Positions 15,380 through 23,909 are shown, counted from the first letter of the stretch. The stretch: 36,815 nt of DNA from Candidatus Moraniibacteriota bacterium (GCA_028715015.1 JAQTLF010000002.1:23851-60665), one strand, 5' to 3'. The notes: generated by a model from the letters alone, not told the origin. Numbers and translations are program-made.

Positions 15380-16440
15380 GTGAGGTTCGCATTAGTTCTA
15401 ACTCGCGGCTACATTCTAGCCTGAACTGCAATTTTGCCCTCTACAAATACCTCATAGGGAGTTAAATAGCCAAGTCTTTTTCGTGGGCAGTTGTTGATTA
15501 AATCTGCAGCCGCATCCACGATTTCTTGAGTAAGTATAGCAAACATACTTTTCTTAGGGAAGAACTGTCTAAGCAGTCCATTGGTATTTTCATTGGTACC
15601 TCGTTCCCAGCTATGGTATGGGTAAGCAAAATATATTTTCATATCCGTTTCTCTCTCGATGATTTCATGTTCTGAAAATTCTGTTCCGTTATCATAGGTA
15701 ATCGTATGTTTTTTGTCTTCAGAAATATTTTTAAATCTTTCAACTGCTTTTTCTTTTACAGAAGAAGCAGTTTTTCTTTTTAAAAGATCTGCCAAAAGAA
15801 ATCCGCTCTTTCTTTCTACATGGGTTAGGATTCCTGTAGTTTTTTCTCCACCTACAATCGTGTCACCCTCCCAATCTCCAATTCTTTCTCGCTTGTCTAC
15901 AATTTCCCCGCGCGTGTCTATACGCTTCTTTTTGGCTTCCTCACGTGCTTTCTCCCTATCTTTGGTTCCATGTCGTCTTCTGTATTTTCCTTTCTTCTGT
16001 CTTAAAAATTTTCTCCATTCTTTTTTCTCCTCATAAATGAATTGGTAGATTGTTTCATGGCAAATGATTAATCCAAAATCTTTTCGAAGCCTACCTGCAA
16101 TCTGTTCTGGTGACCAAAATTCTTTAGTTAACTTTTCTTCAACATAATTACAAATCTCTTCATCAACAAAAAGTTTCTTGGTTTTTCTTTTTGCAATCCT
16201 CCTTCTTCTCATAGCCAAGGAATGTGCTTTTTGAGGTTCATATTCACCCTTGTTGTTTCTGGTTAATTCTCTGCTAATTGTTGATGGATCAACTTCTAAC
16301 TGCAGTGCGATATCTTTCCGTATTAGCCCTGCTTTAAGGAGGGCTGCTAGGCTAATTCTTTTGCCTAGTGTAAGCTGGTTATGGGACATCTTGTTTTAAG
16401 TTAATGTTTAGTTGCTCGACACAACTATTTTAACTCAAAA
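15380..16440. mobile_element. IS30-family insertion sequence (approximate limits)
   Basis: The limits are approximate. Flanks of the transposase show no clean terminal repeat by eye; the nearest candidates are around 15385-15405 and 16415-16440, with only a few matching bases. The element lies between the 453-aa gene and the 112-aa gene and disrupts neither visibly. Confidence 0.5.
15409..16389 (-). CDS. IS30-family transposase
   Basis: 326 residues, the full IS30 length. An N-terminal helix-turn-helix (QLTLGKRISLAALLKAG, then IALQLEVDPSTISRELTRN) is followed by the rve/DDE core: GDWEGDTIVG with D176, TYDNGTEF with D233, and NENTNGLLRQFFPK with E267. CPRKRLGYLTPYEVF closes the domain. It appears intact and potentially active. 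Confidence 0.95.
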   Translation of the reverse strand: MSHNQLTLGKRISLAALLKAGLIRKDIALQLEVDPSTISRELTRNNKGEYEPQKAHSLAMRRRRIAKRKTKKLFVDEEICNYVEEKLTKEFWSPEQIAGRLRKDFGLIICHETIYQFIYEEKKEWRKFLRQKKGKYRRRHGTKDREKAREEAKKKRIDTRGEIVDKRERIGDWEGDTIVGGEKTTGILTHVERKSGFLLADLLKRKTASSVKEKAVERFKNISEDKKHTITYDNGTEFSEHEIIERETDMKIYFAYPYHSWERGTNENTNGLLRQFFPKKSMFAILTQEIVDAAADLINNCPRKRLGYLTPYEVFVEGKIAVQARM

Positions 16441-16501
16441 ACGAGGTGTTCTTTTGTTTTAAGGGAAATTGCAATTCAGATTAGAATTTGACGCGGAGCA
16501 C

Positions 16502-16530
16502 TTGACAGATAGCACTTAATGTGCTATTTT
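16502..16530 (+). promoter_or_regulatory. promoter with a hairpin between -35 and -10
   Basis: TTGACA (16502-16507), a 17-base spacer and TATTTT (16525-16530). Inside the spacer, ATAGCAC (16509-16515) pairs with GTGCTAT (16521-16527), which overlaps the -10 box. The dyad may be an operator. The same bases also look like a small terminator, since five Ts follow, so either reading is possible. Confidence 0.5.
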
Positions 16531-16576
16531 TGTTTGTTGTTTGAAATACATCAAAAACACGGAGGATAAGACCACC

Positions 16577-16915
16577 ATGAGAAATCCACAAATTGGGGAA
16601 CGGACTGAACGAGGACAGCGCGTTGTTGTTGGCACAAGTGGTTATGGAGTTAGCGAAGGTACGGCCACGCAAATTACATTGCCAAGTGGTAAATTCATGT
16701 ATGTCGGTGTAAGTTCTTTGATAGAAAATTCTGCCAAGAAAAGAGGGTTGGAATGCAAAGTCGTGAGATATTTTGGCGCATGCATCTATGCCAATATTAA
16801 CGACAGAGCATATGACAAATTTCCAATTCAGATCGATGAGGTAAATGTGGCAGAATTTATAGACAAAATTGCCACAAAAGAAGAGTGTGATCAGTTCCAT
16901 TCGCAATTGCGATAA
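16577..16915 (+). CDS. uncharacterised 112-residue protein
   Basis: 112 residues from the ATG at 16577, chosen because GGAGG lies 11 bases upstream, one of the few good ribosome-binding sites in the window. The N-terminal half is small-residue rich with beta character (RGQRVVVGTSGYGVSEG, ITLPSGKFMYVGVSS). The C-terminal half is mixed helix/strand. No motif is recognised. It has its own promoter and a strong terminator, so it is a single-gene unit between the IS30 element and the rpoD gene. It may be the last gene of the accessory block or a backbone gene. Confidence 0.65.
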   Translation: MRNPQIGERTERGQRVVVGTSGYGVSEGTATQITLPSGKFMYVGVSSLIENSAKKRGLECKVVRYFGACIYANINDRAYDKFPIQIDEVNVAEFIDKIATKEECDQFHSQLR

Positions 16916-16918
16916 TAG

Positions 16919-16972
16919 CCCACCAGTAGAAAACAGAAATCCATCTGTGCTGCTAGGTGGGTTTTTGTTTTT
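16919..16972 (+). terminator. rho-independent terminator of the 112-aa gene
   Basis: CCCACC (16919-16924) pairs with GGTGGG (16956-16961), with inner pairs AGTAG/CTGCT and ACAGA/TCTGT, then TTTTTGTTTTT. Confidence 0.9.
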
Positions 16973-17030
16973 ATAGAAATGCTGTTCTAACTTAATCGAT
17001 GAGCAGGAGCCATGAAGTTTATAACAAATA

Positions 17031-17053
17031 AAAAGCACTGCGTGTGCTTTTTT
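17031..17053. terminator. bidirectional hairpin with A and T tracts
   Basis: AAAAGCAC, five bases, GTGCTTTTTTT. A-run and T-run on opposite sides allow termination on either strand between the 112-aa gene and rpoD. Confidence 0.7.
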
Positions 17054-17057
17054 TGAT

Positions 17058-17085
17058 ATCAAAAAGCGCCCAAAATGGGCGCTTT
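17058..17085 (-). terminator. rho-independent terminator of rpoD
   Basis: On the minus strand AAAGCGCCCA and TGGGCGCTTT (17063-17085) form a 10-bp stem with a three-base loop followed by TT. It lies about 20 bases after the rpoD stop. Confidence 0.85.
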
Positions 17086-17104
17086 GAGGAATTTTGGAAA
17101 AAAC

Positions 17105-18571
17105 CTAGTAGTCTTTGAGTTTTCCGATTGATTTGTGCTGGCGGATTTTGTCGAGCGCTTTGGCTTCAATTTGACGGATGCGCTCTCGGGTCACTCCGAA
17201 TTCCTTGCCCACTTCTTCCAAGGTGTGCGTCACGCCATCTTCCAAACCGAAACGTATTTTGAGAATTTTTTGTTCGCGTGGAGTCAATTCGCGCAAAACT
17301 TCGCCCACATGATTTTTGAGAAGTTTTCTTGAGGCAACTTGATGAGGCATTACTGTTTCGGTGTCTTCAATGAAATCTCCAAGCACGCTGTCGTCATCGC
17401 TGTCACCCACCGATGTTTCCAAAGAAACAGTTTCTTGGGAAATTTTTTGGATGTGACGGATTTTGTCCACTTCCAAATTCATTTCAGCTGCAATTTCTTC
17501 AGGCAATGGTTCGCGTCCCAATTCTTGCACGAGTCTTCTGGTGATCTGCGTATATTTATTGATCGTTTCAACCATGTGCACCGGAATGCGGATCGTTCGA
17601 GATTGGTCAGCCAAGGCGCGAGTGATCGCTTGGCGGATCCACCAAGTGGCATAGGTTGAAAATTTGTATCCTTTGCGATAGTCGAATTTTTCCACAGCGC
17701 GGAAAAGCCCGATGTTTCCTTCTTGGATCAAATCAAGCAAAGAAAGATTGTGCGAACGACCGACATATTTTTTGGCGATGCTGACAACCAAACGAAGATT
17801 GGCTTCGGTCAATTTCTGCTTGGCAGCCAAGTCACCTTTTTCATTGGCTTTGGCTAGTTTCACTTCCTCTTCTGATTTGAGAAGCGGCACACGTCCGATT
17901 TCGCGAAGATACATCTGCACCAAATCAGATGAACTGTCTTCGATTCCTTCAGAAAGAAGCGAGTCGGCATTTTTGTCTTTTTTGCTTTTTTCATAGACTT
18001 CGGCTTCCTTGTCGGAATCGATCTTGAGCATGTCATCGGAAATGACAACTTTCACACCAGCTGTTTCCAGCTGTTCATAGAGATTTTCCAATTCATCAAG
18101 CTCTTCTTCAACTTCAGGAATGAGATGGATAATCTCATCTTCAGTCACAAAACCGCGTTGTTTTCCACGGGCAATAAGTTCGGCGATGACATCCGTTTTT
18201 TCGATCACTTCTTCTTGTTTGGCCGCTTCATTTTTTTTCTTGGGAGCAACAGCTGGCTTGGCTTTCGCTTTGACGGCTTCCTTGTTTGAGATTTTTTTCG
18301 GAGCTTCCTTGGTTTTTTTGGTTACAAGTTTTTTGGGTGCCACAGCTTTCTTTGGCGCAACTTTTTTCTGAGCAGCCTTTTTCGGTTGGACTTTTTTGAC
18401 AATTTTCTGATTTTTTTTCTGCACGATTTTTTTTACCTTAATTGTTTTAACGATTTTTTTGGGTTTTTTGGTCAAAGTCTTTTTCACTGTTTTGGCGGCC
18501 TTTTTTGCCACGTGAGCGATGACCTTTTTTAAAGATGACTTCGTTGCCTGCTTTTTTTGCATTTTTTTCAT
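17105..18571 (-). CDS. rpoD: primary sigma factor RpoD with lysine-rich N-terminal tail
   Basis: 488 residues from the ATG at 18571; an ATG at 18562 is possible too. The first 120 or so residues are almost only Lys, Ala, Val, Pro and Thr (for example [19 protein letters not shown]), resembling histone H1 tails. A short region-1.1-like segment follows (about 128-175), then the sigma70 core: [15 protein letters not shown] (1.2), [20 protein letters not shown] and [14 protein letters not shown] (2), [14 protein letters not shown] (3), and [20 protein letters not shown] (4.2). It sits downstream of dnaG, as in the macromolecular-synthesis operon. The tail is odd: DNA-binding or intrinsically disordered, function unknown. 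Confidence 0.95.
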   Translation of the reverse strand: MKKMQKKQATKSSLKKVIAHVAKKAAKTVKKTLTKKPKKIVKTIKVKKIVQKKNQKIVKKVQPKKAAQKKVAPKKAVAPKKLVTKKTKEAPKKISNKEAVKAKAKPAVAPKKKNEAAKQEEVIEKTDVIAELIARGKQRGFVTEDEIIHLIPEVEEELDELENLYEQLETAGVKVVISDDMLKIDSDKEAEVYEKSKKDKNADSLLSEGIEDSSSDLVQMYLREIGRVPLLKSEEEVKLAKANEKGDLAAKQKLTEANLRLVVSIAKKYVGRSHNLSLLDLIQEGNIGLFRAVEKFDYRKGYKFSTYATWWIRQAITRALADQSRTIRIPVHMVETINKYTQITRRLVQELGREPLPEEIAAEMNLEVDKIRHIQKISQETVSLETSVGDSDDDSVLGDFIEDTETVMPHQVASRKLLKNHVGEVLRELTPREQKILKIRFGLEDGVTHTLEEVGKEFGVTRERIRQIEAKALDKIRQHKSIGKLKDY

Positions 18572-18638
18572 AAACACGAATTGATTCCACTTGAGCACGT
18601 GCCAAGTAAAAAGATTATAAAAAGTGAATATAGCATTT

Positions 18639-18698
18639 GCCTTAGTAGGCCAAGGAGGCCCGGAGTCCATTTGGGAAATATTTTTTCTAAATGGACTC
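18639..18698. other. dnaG-rpoD intergenic double hairpin
   Basis: GAGTCCATTT (18663-18672) pairs perfectly with AAATGGACTC (18689-18698). Beside it GCCTT (18639-18643) can pair with AAGG-GGC ending near 18660, with a bulge. No T-run follows on the minus strand, so this may process or stabilise the dnaG-rpoD mRNA rather than stop it. Confidence 0.55.
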
Positions 18699-18737
18699 TT
18701 AATAAAACATCAAAAACCGGGCGAACCCAGCTTTTGT

Positions 18738-20519
18738 CTATTGATTCATTTCTTGAGAAAGCTTTGTGAACTCGCTCATAAGTTTGGCGAGGGTCTCTTT
18801 GTCCCCTTTTTGTTCAGCATTCTCGATTTGCTTGATGATATCATGAAGTCTTTCTTTTTGCAATTCCCTGACATATTGGGCAATATAACTGCCGACAAGA
18901 TCTTGCAATTCTTGCTGAGAATATTCCACCACGGCGTCTTGAGTGAAAAGGTATTTTGAATTGAAATACAGCTTGCGCAGCCTCTCGATGGCGCGTTCGT
19001 CGTCAATCATGGCCAGCAAGCCGTCGAAAGAAAAATTTGCAGCTTGTCCGTTTTTCAAAACAAATTGCACCAAAGAATCTTTGGCCCAGTCCATGTCGAT
19101 TTCCTTTTCAGCGGTTTGTTTCCAAATCTTGGCGTCGCTCAAAACAAGGCCAACCAGGGAATCCCTGACGATGTCGCTGCGTTTTTGAAATGATGACTGT
19201 TCAAATTCGATCGGCGCTTTGGGTTGTTCAGGCAAGACATTGGGAAGGGCGTTTTTCAGCATGTCAGTGATGACTTTTTCTTCCACATCAACTTCATGGG
19301 CGATTTTTTTTATCCAATGTGATTTTTCAATCTGGCTTTCGATATTAGCCGCATGTGCCAAAACTTCTTTGGCTATGTGCATTTTTCCTTCAGCTGTTTT
19401 CTTGTCATATTTTTTCAAAGCTTCATTGAAAAAATATTCCATGGCCAGCACTGATTTTTTCACAGCTTCCAATAATAGTTGGGGGTCTTTTTGCACCACA
19501 TCAGAGGCATCTTTGCCATCGGTGAGTGTCACGATTTTCACATTGACTCCTTTTTGCAAACAAAGGTCGGCGCTTTTTTGAGCTGCCTGTTGACCGGCAC
19601 TGTCCATGTCAAAAAGCATGGCCATGTTTTCCGTGTAGCGCTTCAGCATGACGATCTGTTCTCCTGTCAAAGCCGTTCCTGAAACTGCCACCGCATTTGC
19701 AAGTCCCGCCTGATGTGAAGCGATGACATCCATATTGCCTTCCACCAAAAGCACATAATTTTTTCTTTTGATCTCGCTTTTAGCCAAGGAAATTCCATAG
19801 AGAGCTTTGCTTTTGTGATATACGATCGTCTCAGGAGTGTTGATATATTTGGCTTGCGACTCGTCTCCGCCTGGAGCCACTCTCGCGCTATAGCCGATGA
19901 CTGCTCCCATGATGTCCTGGATCGGAAACATGATGCGGTCACGGAATCTGTCATACGTTCCGCTGCCATTTTCTTTTTTGACCAACAGTCCTGTCTTTTC
20001 AATTTCATCCAGTGAAAATCCTCTTTCCAGCAAAAATTTCAAAATGTTGTCCCAACCAGTTGGAGCAAAACCCAAACGGAATGATTGGATGCTTTCATCG
20101 GTGAGTCCTCGCCCGCGCAAATATGGCAACACTTTGTCCTTGCCGATACCTTTCCAAAGTTGTGTTTCATAAAACTTGGTTGCAAATTCCAAGGCCTCCA
20201 TGATTCTTTTTTTGTTGCCTGATTCTTCGGATTTGTATTCTTCCAATTGGACTCCGGCTTTTTCCGCCAAAATTTTCAAAACCTCGCGGAATTCCAAACT
20301 TTCAATTTCTTGCACAAAAGTGAAAACATCGCCGCCTTTGGTGCAACCGAAACAATGAAAAATCTGTTTTTCTTCATTGACCATGAATGACGGGCTTTTT
20401 TCATGATGAAAAGGACAGAGCCCCTTCCAATGGGATCCTGACTTGGTAAGTCTCACATACTCGCCCACCACATCCACGATGTTCAGGCGAGATTTTATTT
20501 CTTCGACGTTATTGTTCAT
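18738..20519 (-). CDS. dnaG: DNA primase
   Basis: 593 residues from the ATG at 20519 (upstream codons are open but not conserved). Domain order is normal. The CHC2 zinc finger (about 33-60) shows CPFHHEKSP and IFHCFGCTKGGDVF. The catalytic core follows with RFRDRIMFPI, then the TOPRIM domain (KNYVLLVEGNMDVI with its glutamate, later LLFDMDSAGQQAA with the Asp pair). The C-terminal helical part binds the helicase. It makes RNA primers at the replication fork. rpoD follows on the same strand after about 165 bases. Confidence 0.96.
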   Translation of the reverse strand: MNNNVEEIKSRLNIVDVVGEYVRLTKSGSHWKGLCPFHHEKSPSFMVNEEKQIFHCFGCTKGGDVFTFVQEIESLEFREVLKILAEKAGVQLEEYKSEESGNKKRIMEALEFATKFYETQLWKGIGKDKVLPYLRGRGLTDESIQSFRLGFAPTGWDNILKFLLERGFSLDEIEKTGLLVKKENGSGTYDRFRDRIMFPIQDIMGAVIGYSARVAPGGDESQAKYINTPETIVYHKSKALYGISLAKSEIKRKNYVLLVEGNMDVIASHQAGLANAVAVSGTALTGEQIVMLKRYTENMAMLFDMDSAGQQAAQKSADLCLQKGVNVKIVTLTDGKDASDVVQKDPQLLLEAVKKSVLAMEYFFNEALKKYDKKTAEGKMHIAKEVLAHAANIESQIEKSHWIKKIAHEVDVEEKVITDMLKNALPNVLPEQPKAPIEFEQSSFQKRSDIVRDSLVGLVLSDAKIWKQTAEKEIDMDWAKDSLVQFVLKNGQAANFSFDGLLAMIDDERAIERLRKLYFNSKYLFTQDAVVEYSQQELQDLVGSYIAQYVRELQKERLHDIIKQIENAEQKGDKETLAKLMSEFTKLSQEMNQ

Positions 20520-20570
20520 TATCTTCACACTAAAGAACTTTGGACAAAAAGGCAAATATGTTTTAAAAAT

Positions 20571-20660
20571 TGGCGGAGGGGAGAGGATTCGAACCTCCGA
20601 TACCGTTTCCAGTATGCCACCTTTCCAAGGTGGTGCACTCGACCACTATGCGACCCCTCC
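20571..20660 (-). tRNA. trnS: tRNA-Ser (anticodon GGA), CCA encoded
   Basis: On the minus strand the acceptor GGAGGGG pairs with CCCCTCC, the anticodon arm CCACC-TTGGAAA-GGTGG gives GGA, and there is a long variable arm (ATACTG-GAAA-CGGTAT) typical of tRNA-Ser. The T-arm is GGAGGTTCGAATCCTC. The 3' end reads GCCA, so CCA is encoded, unlike the tRNA-Asn in this window. Confidence 0.95.
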
Positions 20661-20750
20661 AAATCATATAGCATGCATCATGTAGCATATAACAAGAATT
20701 TGATTTCTTGAATTTTATGTTACATGTTTTATGCTATATGTTGTATGATT
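20661..20750. repeat. AT-rich intergenic inverted-repeat pair
   Basis: CATATAGCAT...ATGTAGCATATAAC on the left is roughly mirrored by GTTACATG...ATGCTATATG on the right, between pyk and tRNA-Ser. It belongs to the class of short degenerate repeats scattered through this genome. Confidence 0.5.
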
Positions 20751-22214
20751 TTATATTTCCTTTATTCCGATCAATTGCATCTGTTCTCCATCGGGAGTTC
20801 TTCCAAGGATCAAAACGATCTTGTCTCCACTGAGCAATGTTCCATTTTTCTTGGCCTCTTCAATCAACCAATCAACATCTTCCCTGAAAACACCGCCTTT
20901 GTCATAGAGTTTAGCTTGGATTCCCCACACCAATGAAAGTTGATTATACGTCTTTTCGTTGTGTGTGACAACCAATATCGGCTGATCGGGACGGAAATGT
21001 GAAAACAGACGAGCTGTGAAACCGCTGGCCGAACCAAGAACGATCGCCTTGGCATTGCTTCCTTTGGCAAGTTCATAGGCGCTGCCGATCACTCTTTTGA
21101 AATCTCCGCTGTCATTCAAAGCCAGCAAATAGTTGACGTCATCGAATGGTGAGGCTTCCGTGTTTTCAATGATGTCTTTCATGGCACGCACACTTTCAAT
21201 TGGATATTTCCCACTGGCTGATTCGCCTGAAAGCATCACCGCATCGGCATGATCGACAACCGCGTTGGTCACATCTGAAACTTCAGCTCTGGTCGGACGA
21301 GGATTCACAATCATCGAATCAAGCATCTGGGTGGCCACAATCACAGGCTTCATGGCACTCAAACTTTTTTTCACAATTTCTTTTTGCAAAATCGCCACCA
21401 TGGTTCCTTCAATTTCAATTCCCAAATCTCCGCGAGCAACCATCACCGCATCGGTGTGCTGCAAAATGTCATCGAGATTTTTGATGGCTTCCTTGCGTTC
21501 GATTTTTGCAATTATCTGCGGCAGATTGTCCTCCCTACCAAGAATTTTTTTCATGCGACCTCGCAAATCCTCGATGTTTGCTCCACTTCCCACAAAAGAC
21601 ATGGCCACAAAATCAACATTTTGGCCAAGCACGAATTCCAAATCTTGCTGGTCTTTTTCAGTGATCGGATCAATATGCAAATCAGCATCAGGAATGTTGA
21701 CACCTTTGTGATTTTTCACCGTTCCGCCATCAACAACTTCGCACAGCAAAACGCCACCATTTTTTTCTTTCACCACCACTTTCATCAAACCATCCTCAAT
21801 CAAAATCTCATTGCCCACTTCCACATCATCAACAATATTTGACACGTCGAGAAGAATTTTTTTTGCATTTAAAATTTCGTCATTTGATATTGATTTCAAA
21901 TTTAAAATTTCAAATTTAAAATTAGGTGCTTTTGCCACATCACTAATCGTTATGACTTCACCTTTGCTAATTTCCACCGGCTCCACAACCACTGTCCTTA
22001 TCCTTGGTCCTTGCAAATCAGCCAAAATTCCCACAGAAACATTCATTTCTGCTGACAATTCGCGGATAATCTTGATGACATTGCCATGCCATTCATGCGA
22101 GCCATGCGAAAAATTGAGCCGGGCCACATTCATGCCATTTTCAATCAAGGCCTTCAAAACTTCTTTACTATCCGAAACCAATCCCAGGGTGGCTACAATT
22201 TTTGTTTTCTTCAT
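20751..22214 (-). CDS. pyk: pyruvate kinase
   Basis: 487 residues. TKIVATLGLVSDSKEVLKAL and MNVARLNFSHGSHEWH open the A domain. The active-site region shows IIAKIERKEAIKNLDDIL and AVMVARGDLGIEI, then KPVIVATQMLDSMIVNPRPT. It catalyses the last ATP-yielding step of glycolysis (PEP + ADP to pyruvate + ATP). The lid (B domain) carries an unusual stretch, FKFEILNLKSISNDEILN, about 18 residues beyond the normal length; its DNA is an AT-rich repeat of the intergenic type. The C domain is complete. Confidence 0.95.
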   Translation of the reverse strand: MKKTKIVATLGLVSDSKEVLKALIENGMNVARLNFSHGSHEWHGNVIKIIRELSAEMNVSVGILADLQGPRIRTVVVEPVEISKGEVITISDVAKAPNFKFEILNLKSISNDEILNAKKILLDVSNIVDDVEVGNEILIEDGLMKVVVKEKNGGVLLCEVVDGGTVKNHKGVNIPDADLHIDPITEKDQQDLEFVLGQNVDFVAMSFVGSGANIEDLRGRMKKILGREDNLPQIIAKIERKEAIKNLDDILQHTDAVMVARGDLGIEIEGTMVAILQKEIVKKSLSAMKPVIVATQMLDSMIVNPRPTRAEVSDVTNAVVDHADAVMLSGESASGKYPIESVRAMKDIIENTEASPFDDVNYLLALNDSGDFKRVIGSAYELAKGSNAKAIVLGSASGFTARLFSHFRPDQPILVVTHNEKTYNQLSLVWGIQAKLYDKGGVFREDVDWLIEEAKKNGTLLSGDKIVLILGRTPDGEQMQLIGIKEI

Positions 22215-22236
22215 AATAAAAATTCTTATAACTAGT

Positions 22237-22420
22237 TACTAATTTAGGCTTTTTGTGAGCCTGTTTTCTTTTGAGGCCATCCGCAGCGAGAGCGAGGACG
22301 AGCAAGCAGTCATAGTTCCTGACTGCGAAGCGTGCCGAGAAAGGAAATAGGCGAAACAAAAAAGTATCGACAATATCCAGATATTGCCCTTTATTTCCTA
22401 TTAATATTGCCACAAGAAAC
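22237..22420. repeat. intergenic repeat-rich segment upstream of pyk
   Basis: It contains GCAGTCA-tagttcc-TGACTGC, a 7-bp hairpin, and CAATATC-cag-ATATTG. The GC-rich core (CGCAGCGAGAGCGAGGACGAG) differs from its surroundings and looks like a dispersed repeat. A possible 89-residue frame across it is not convincing. Confidence 0.5.
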
Positions 22421-22454
22421 AAAAACAGGCAACCCACCCAGGCTGTCTGTTTTT
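22421..22454 (-). terminator. terminator after the 4-TM protein gene
   Basis: On the minus strand AAAAACAG pairs with CTGTTTTT (22421-22454) around an 18-base inner region, giving a T-tailed stem shortly after the gene's stop at 22475. Confidence 0.6.
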
Positions 22455-22474
22455 CTATTTTTGAAATTCGAAGC

Positions 22475-22993
22475 TTAATTTTTGTACAAATCTTTCATTT
22501 GGAACAAGACATACCAGCCAATGATCGCACCGATGACACCGCCAACAATTCCACTGATGGAAAGAATACTACCCACCAAACTCACGATGCTGGCATAAAA
22601 AAGCAATCTCCAAGCGCCTCTGGTGCGCTTGAAAAGTCCTGGCACAGCCATGACTTCCATGACAAGCACGACAACTGAAACAATCAATGAAATCAGCACG
22701 CCCAATCCCCAGCCATGACCATAGGCATAGCCGCCCATCATGGCAAATGGTGCAAAAACAGCCGACAGTCCCAGTGCCAGAAAAATGGCTGGCAAAGCCA
22801 ACACTGCAAAAATTATGATCAGATATGGCGACACATTGGCAATAAATTCCTTCAGACCAATCGGCAAAGCAAATGGAGCTTTTTTGACCATGTATTCATC
22901 GAGCATAGATTCTAACTGGGCAATCATCCCCTTGATGTCGGCTTGTTTTCCGCCCGACTCCTCTTGTTTTTTTGTGTCTTCTTCCATACCCAT
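22475..22993 (-). CDS. multi-pass membrane protein, unknown
   Basis: 172 residues from the ATG at 22993; the frame is open slightly further but only from TTG. The cytosolic N-terminus (1-50) is charged. Hydrophobic segments then lie at about 53-80, 86-112, 127-145 and 147-165, rich in Gly and Ile. No known motif is visible. It sits upstream of pyk on the same strand, but the terminator between them argues for separate transcripts. Function unknown. Confidence 0.7.
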   Translation of the reverse strand: MGMEEDTKKQEESGGKQADIKGMIAQLESMLDEYMVKKAPFALPIGLKEFIANVSPYLIIIFAVLALPAIFLALGLSAVFAPFAMMGGYAYGHGWGLGVLISLIVSVVVLVMEVMAVPGLFKRTRGAWRLLFYASIVSLVGSILSISGIVGGVIGAIIGWYVLFQMKDLYKN

Positions 22994-23103
22994 TGGCAGA
23001 AATCCCAATGAGCCCGGCTCAAAAGAAATTTCTTCATTAAAATTTAATTAACGCTTAATCATATACTACATTTGTTTTGCATATATATTACGAACCCCAG
23101 CTA

Positions 23104-23132
23104 TTTACATTTTATCCATATTGATGTATAGT
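23104..23132 (+). promoter_or_regulatory. sigma70 promoter of the L,D-transpeptidase gene
   Basis: TTTACA (23104-23109), exactly 17 bases, TATAGT (23127-23132). A perfect dyad AATATTG-T-CAATATT (23150-23164) lies in the leader, five bases before the ribosome-binding site, and could be a regulator site. Confidence 0.7.
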
Positions 23133-23168
23133 GTAAAGTCGTTGTTCCTAATATTGTCAATATTCCAT

Positions 23169-23175
23169 GGAGGTG
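23169..23175 (+). promoter_or_regulatory. strong ribosome-binding site
   Basis: GGAGGTG four bases before the ATG at 23180. Such good sites are rare in this window, suggesting high expression of the transpeptidase. Confidence 0.8.
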
Positions 23176-23179
23176 TGAG

Positions 23180-23887
23180 ATGAAAAAAATGCTTTTGGTT
23201 TTGACAATGGTCGCAGCATATGTTTTTTCACCATCAATAAGCAACTCTGCAACAGCAACTGGGAACGATTCATCCAAACAAGAATCAAAGATAAACAATG
23301 ATGAATCCTTGCTCGATGAGCTTGCGCCTGATGGAGATGAAATACAGCTCAGCGCTGTGGATGTCATTGAAATCGGCGTGGAAAGCAAGCAGATCAGAGT
23401 TTTGCAAAACGCTGGAGAAGGTTTTGTCATCAAAACCTACAGCGCAGCAACTGCTTCACCAAAAAACACCAAGGGATTGCCTTTTGACCGCAAAGGTCAC
23501 GTAACCAGGATTGTTTTCAACCCAACTTGGACTCCCACTGAAAACATCCAGAAGGAAAACGTGGCCAAAACTGGAAAGAGACTTAAAAAAACTTTTTTGC
23601 CAGGCGAAGACAATCCATTAGGAAAGGCCAAGATTTTTATTTCATATGAAAATGGACCCAATGACCTTGGCATCCATGATACCAACATACAAAAAAGTGT
23701 TGGCAAACGTGTCAGTCATGGCTGCAATCGCATGTATACTGAGGATATGATTGAGTTGGCCAGCCTTATTTTGGGACAAAATGATTTTGATGCCGAAGAA
23801 ATCGTGCGCCTGGCCAAAGAAAATCCCAAAAAAACATTGGTTATAAACATCGCCAATGGCCCCGATGTTTATTACCGAAAAAAATAA
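23180..23887 (+). CDS. secreted L,D-transpeptidase (YkuD-like)
   Basis: 235 residues. A typical signal peptide (MKKMLLVLTMVAAYVFSPS, cut near residue 24) leads to an acidic linker and then the YkuD fold (about 60-230). The active-site region is GIHDTNIQKSVGKRVSHGCN, with H166, H180 and catalytic C182, then R184. The usual SHGC-[IV]-R has Asn at 183 here. Such enzymes cross-link peptidoglycan stem peptides by a 3-3 bond or attach proteins to the wall, outside the cell. A good promoter and terminator mark a single-gene unit. Confidence 0.9.
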   Translation: MKKMLLVLTMVAAYVFSPSISNSATATGNDSSKQESKINNDESLLDELAPDGDEIQLSAVDVIEIGVESKQIRVLQNAGEGFVIKTYSAATASPKNTKGLPFDRKGHVTRIVFNPTWTPTENIQKENVAKTGKRLKKTFLPGEDNPLGKAKIFISYENGPNDLGIHDTNIQKSVGKRVSHGCNRMYTEDMIELASLILGQNDFDAEEIVRLAKENPKKTLVINIANGPDVYYRKK

Positions 23888-23909
23888 CCTTGGTCTCGCA
23901 ATAAAAACG

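Noticed and set aside
15385-16440. Exact IS30 terminal inverted repeats
   Set aside because: By eye only a handful of bases match between the flanks, so precise ends cannot be claimed.
16481-17062. 193-codon frame on the minus strand opposite the 112-aa gene
   Set aside because: It crosses two terminators and a promoter of the other strand and has no recognisable domain. The plus-strand gene has a proper ribosome-binding site.
18663-18698. Terminator of dnaG
   Set aside because: The 10-bp stem is perfect, but no T-run follows on the minus strand and rpoD lies directly behind, so readthrough is likely.
20443-20685. 80-codon plus-strand frame with GGERIRTSDTVSSMPPFQGG
   Set aside because: This is the well-known false translation of the opposite strand of tRNA-Ser.
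22168-22437. 89-codon frame on the minus strand overlapping the start of pyk
   Set aside because: It runs through a repeat-rich intergenic segment with hairpins, lacks any motif, and overlaps the pyk start in another frame.
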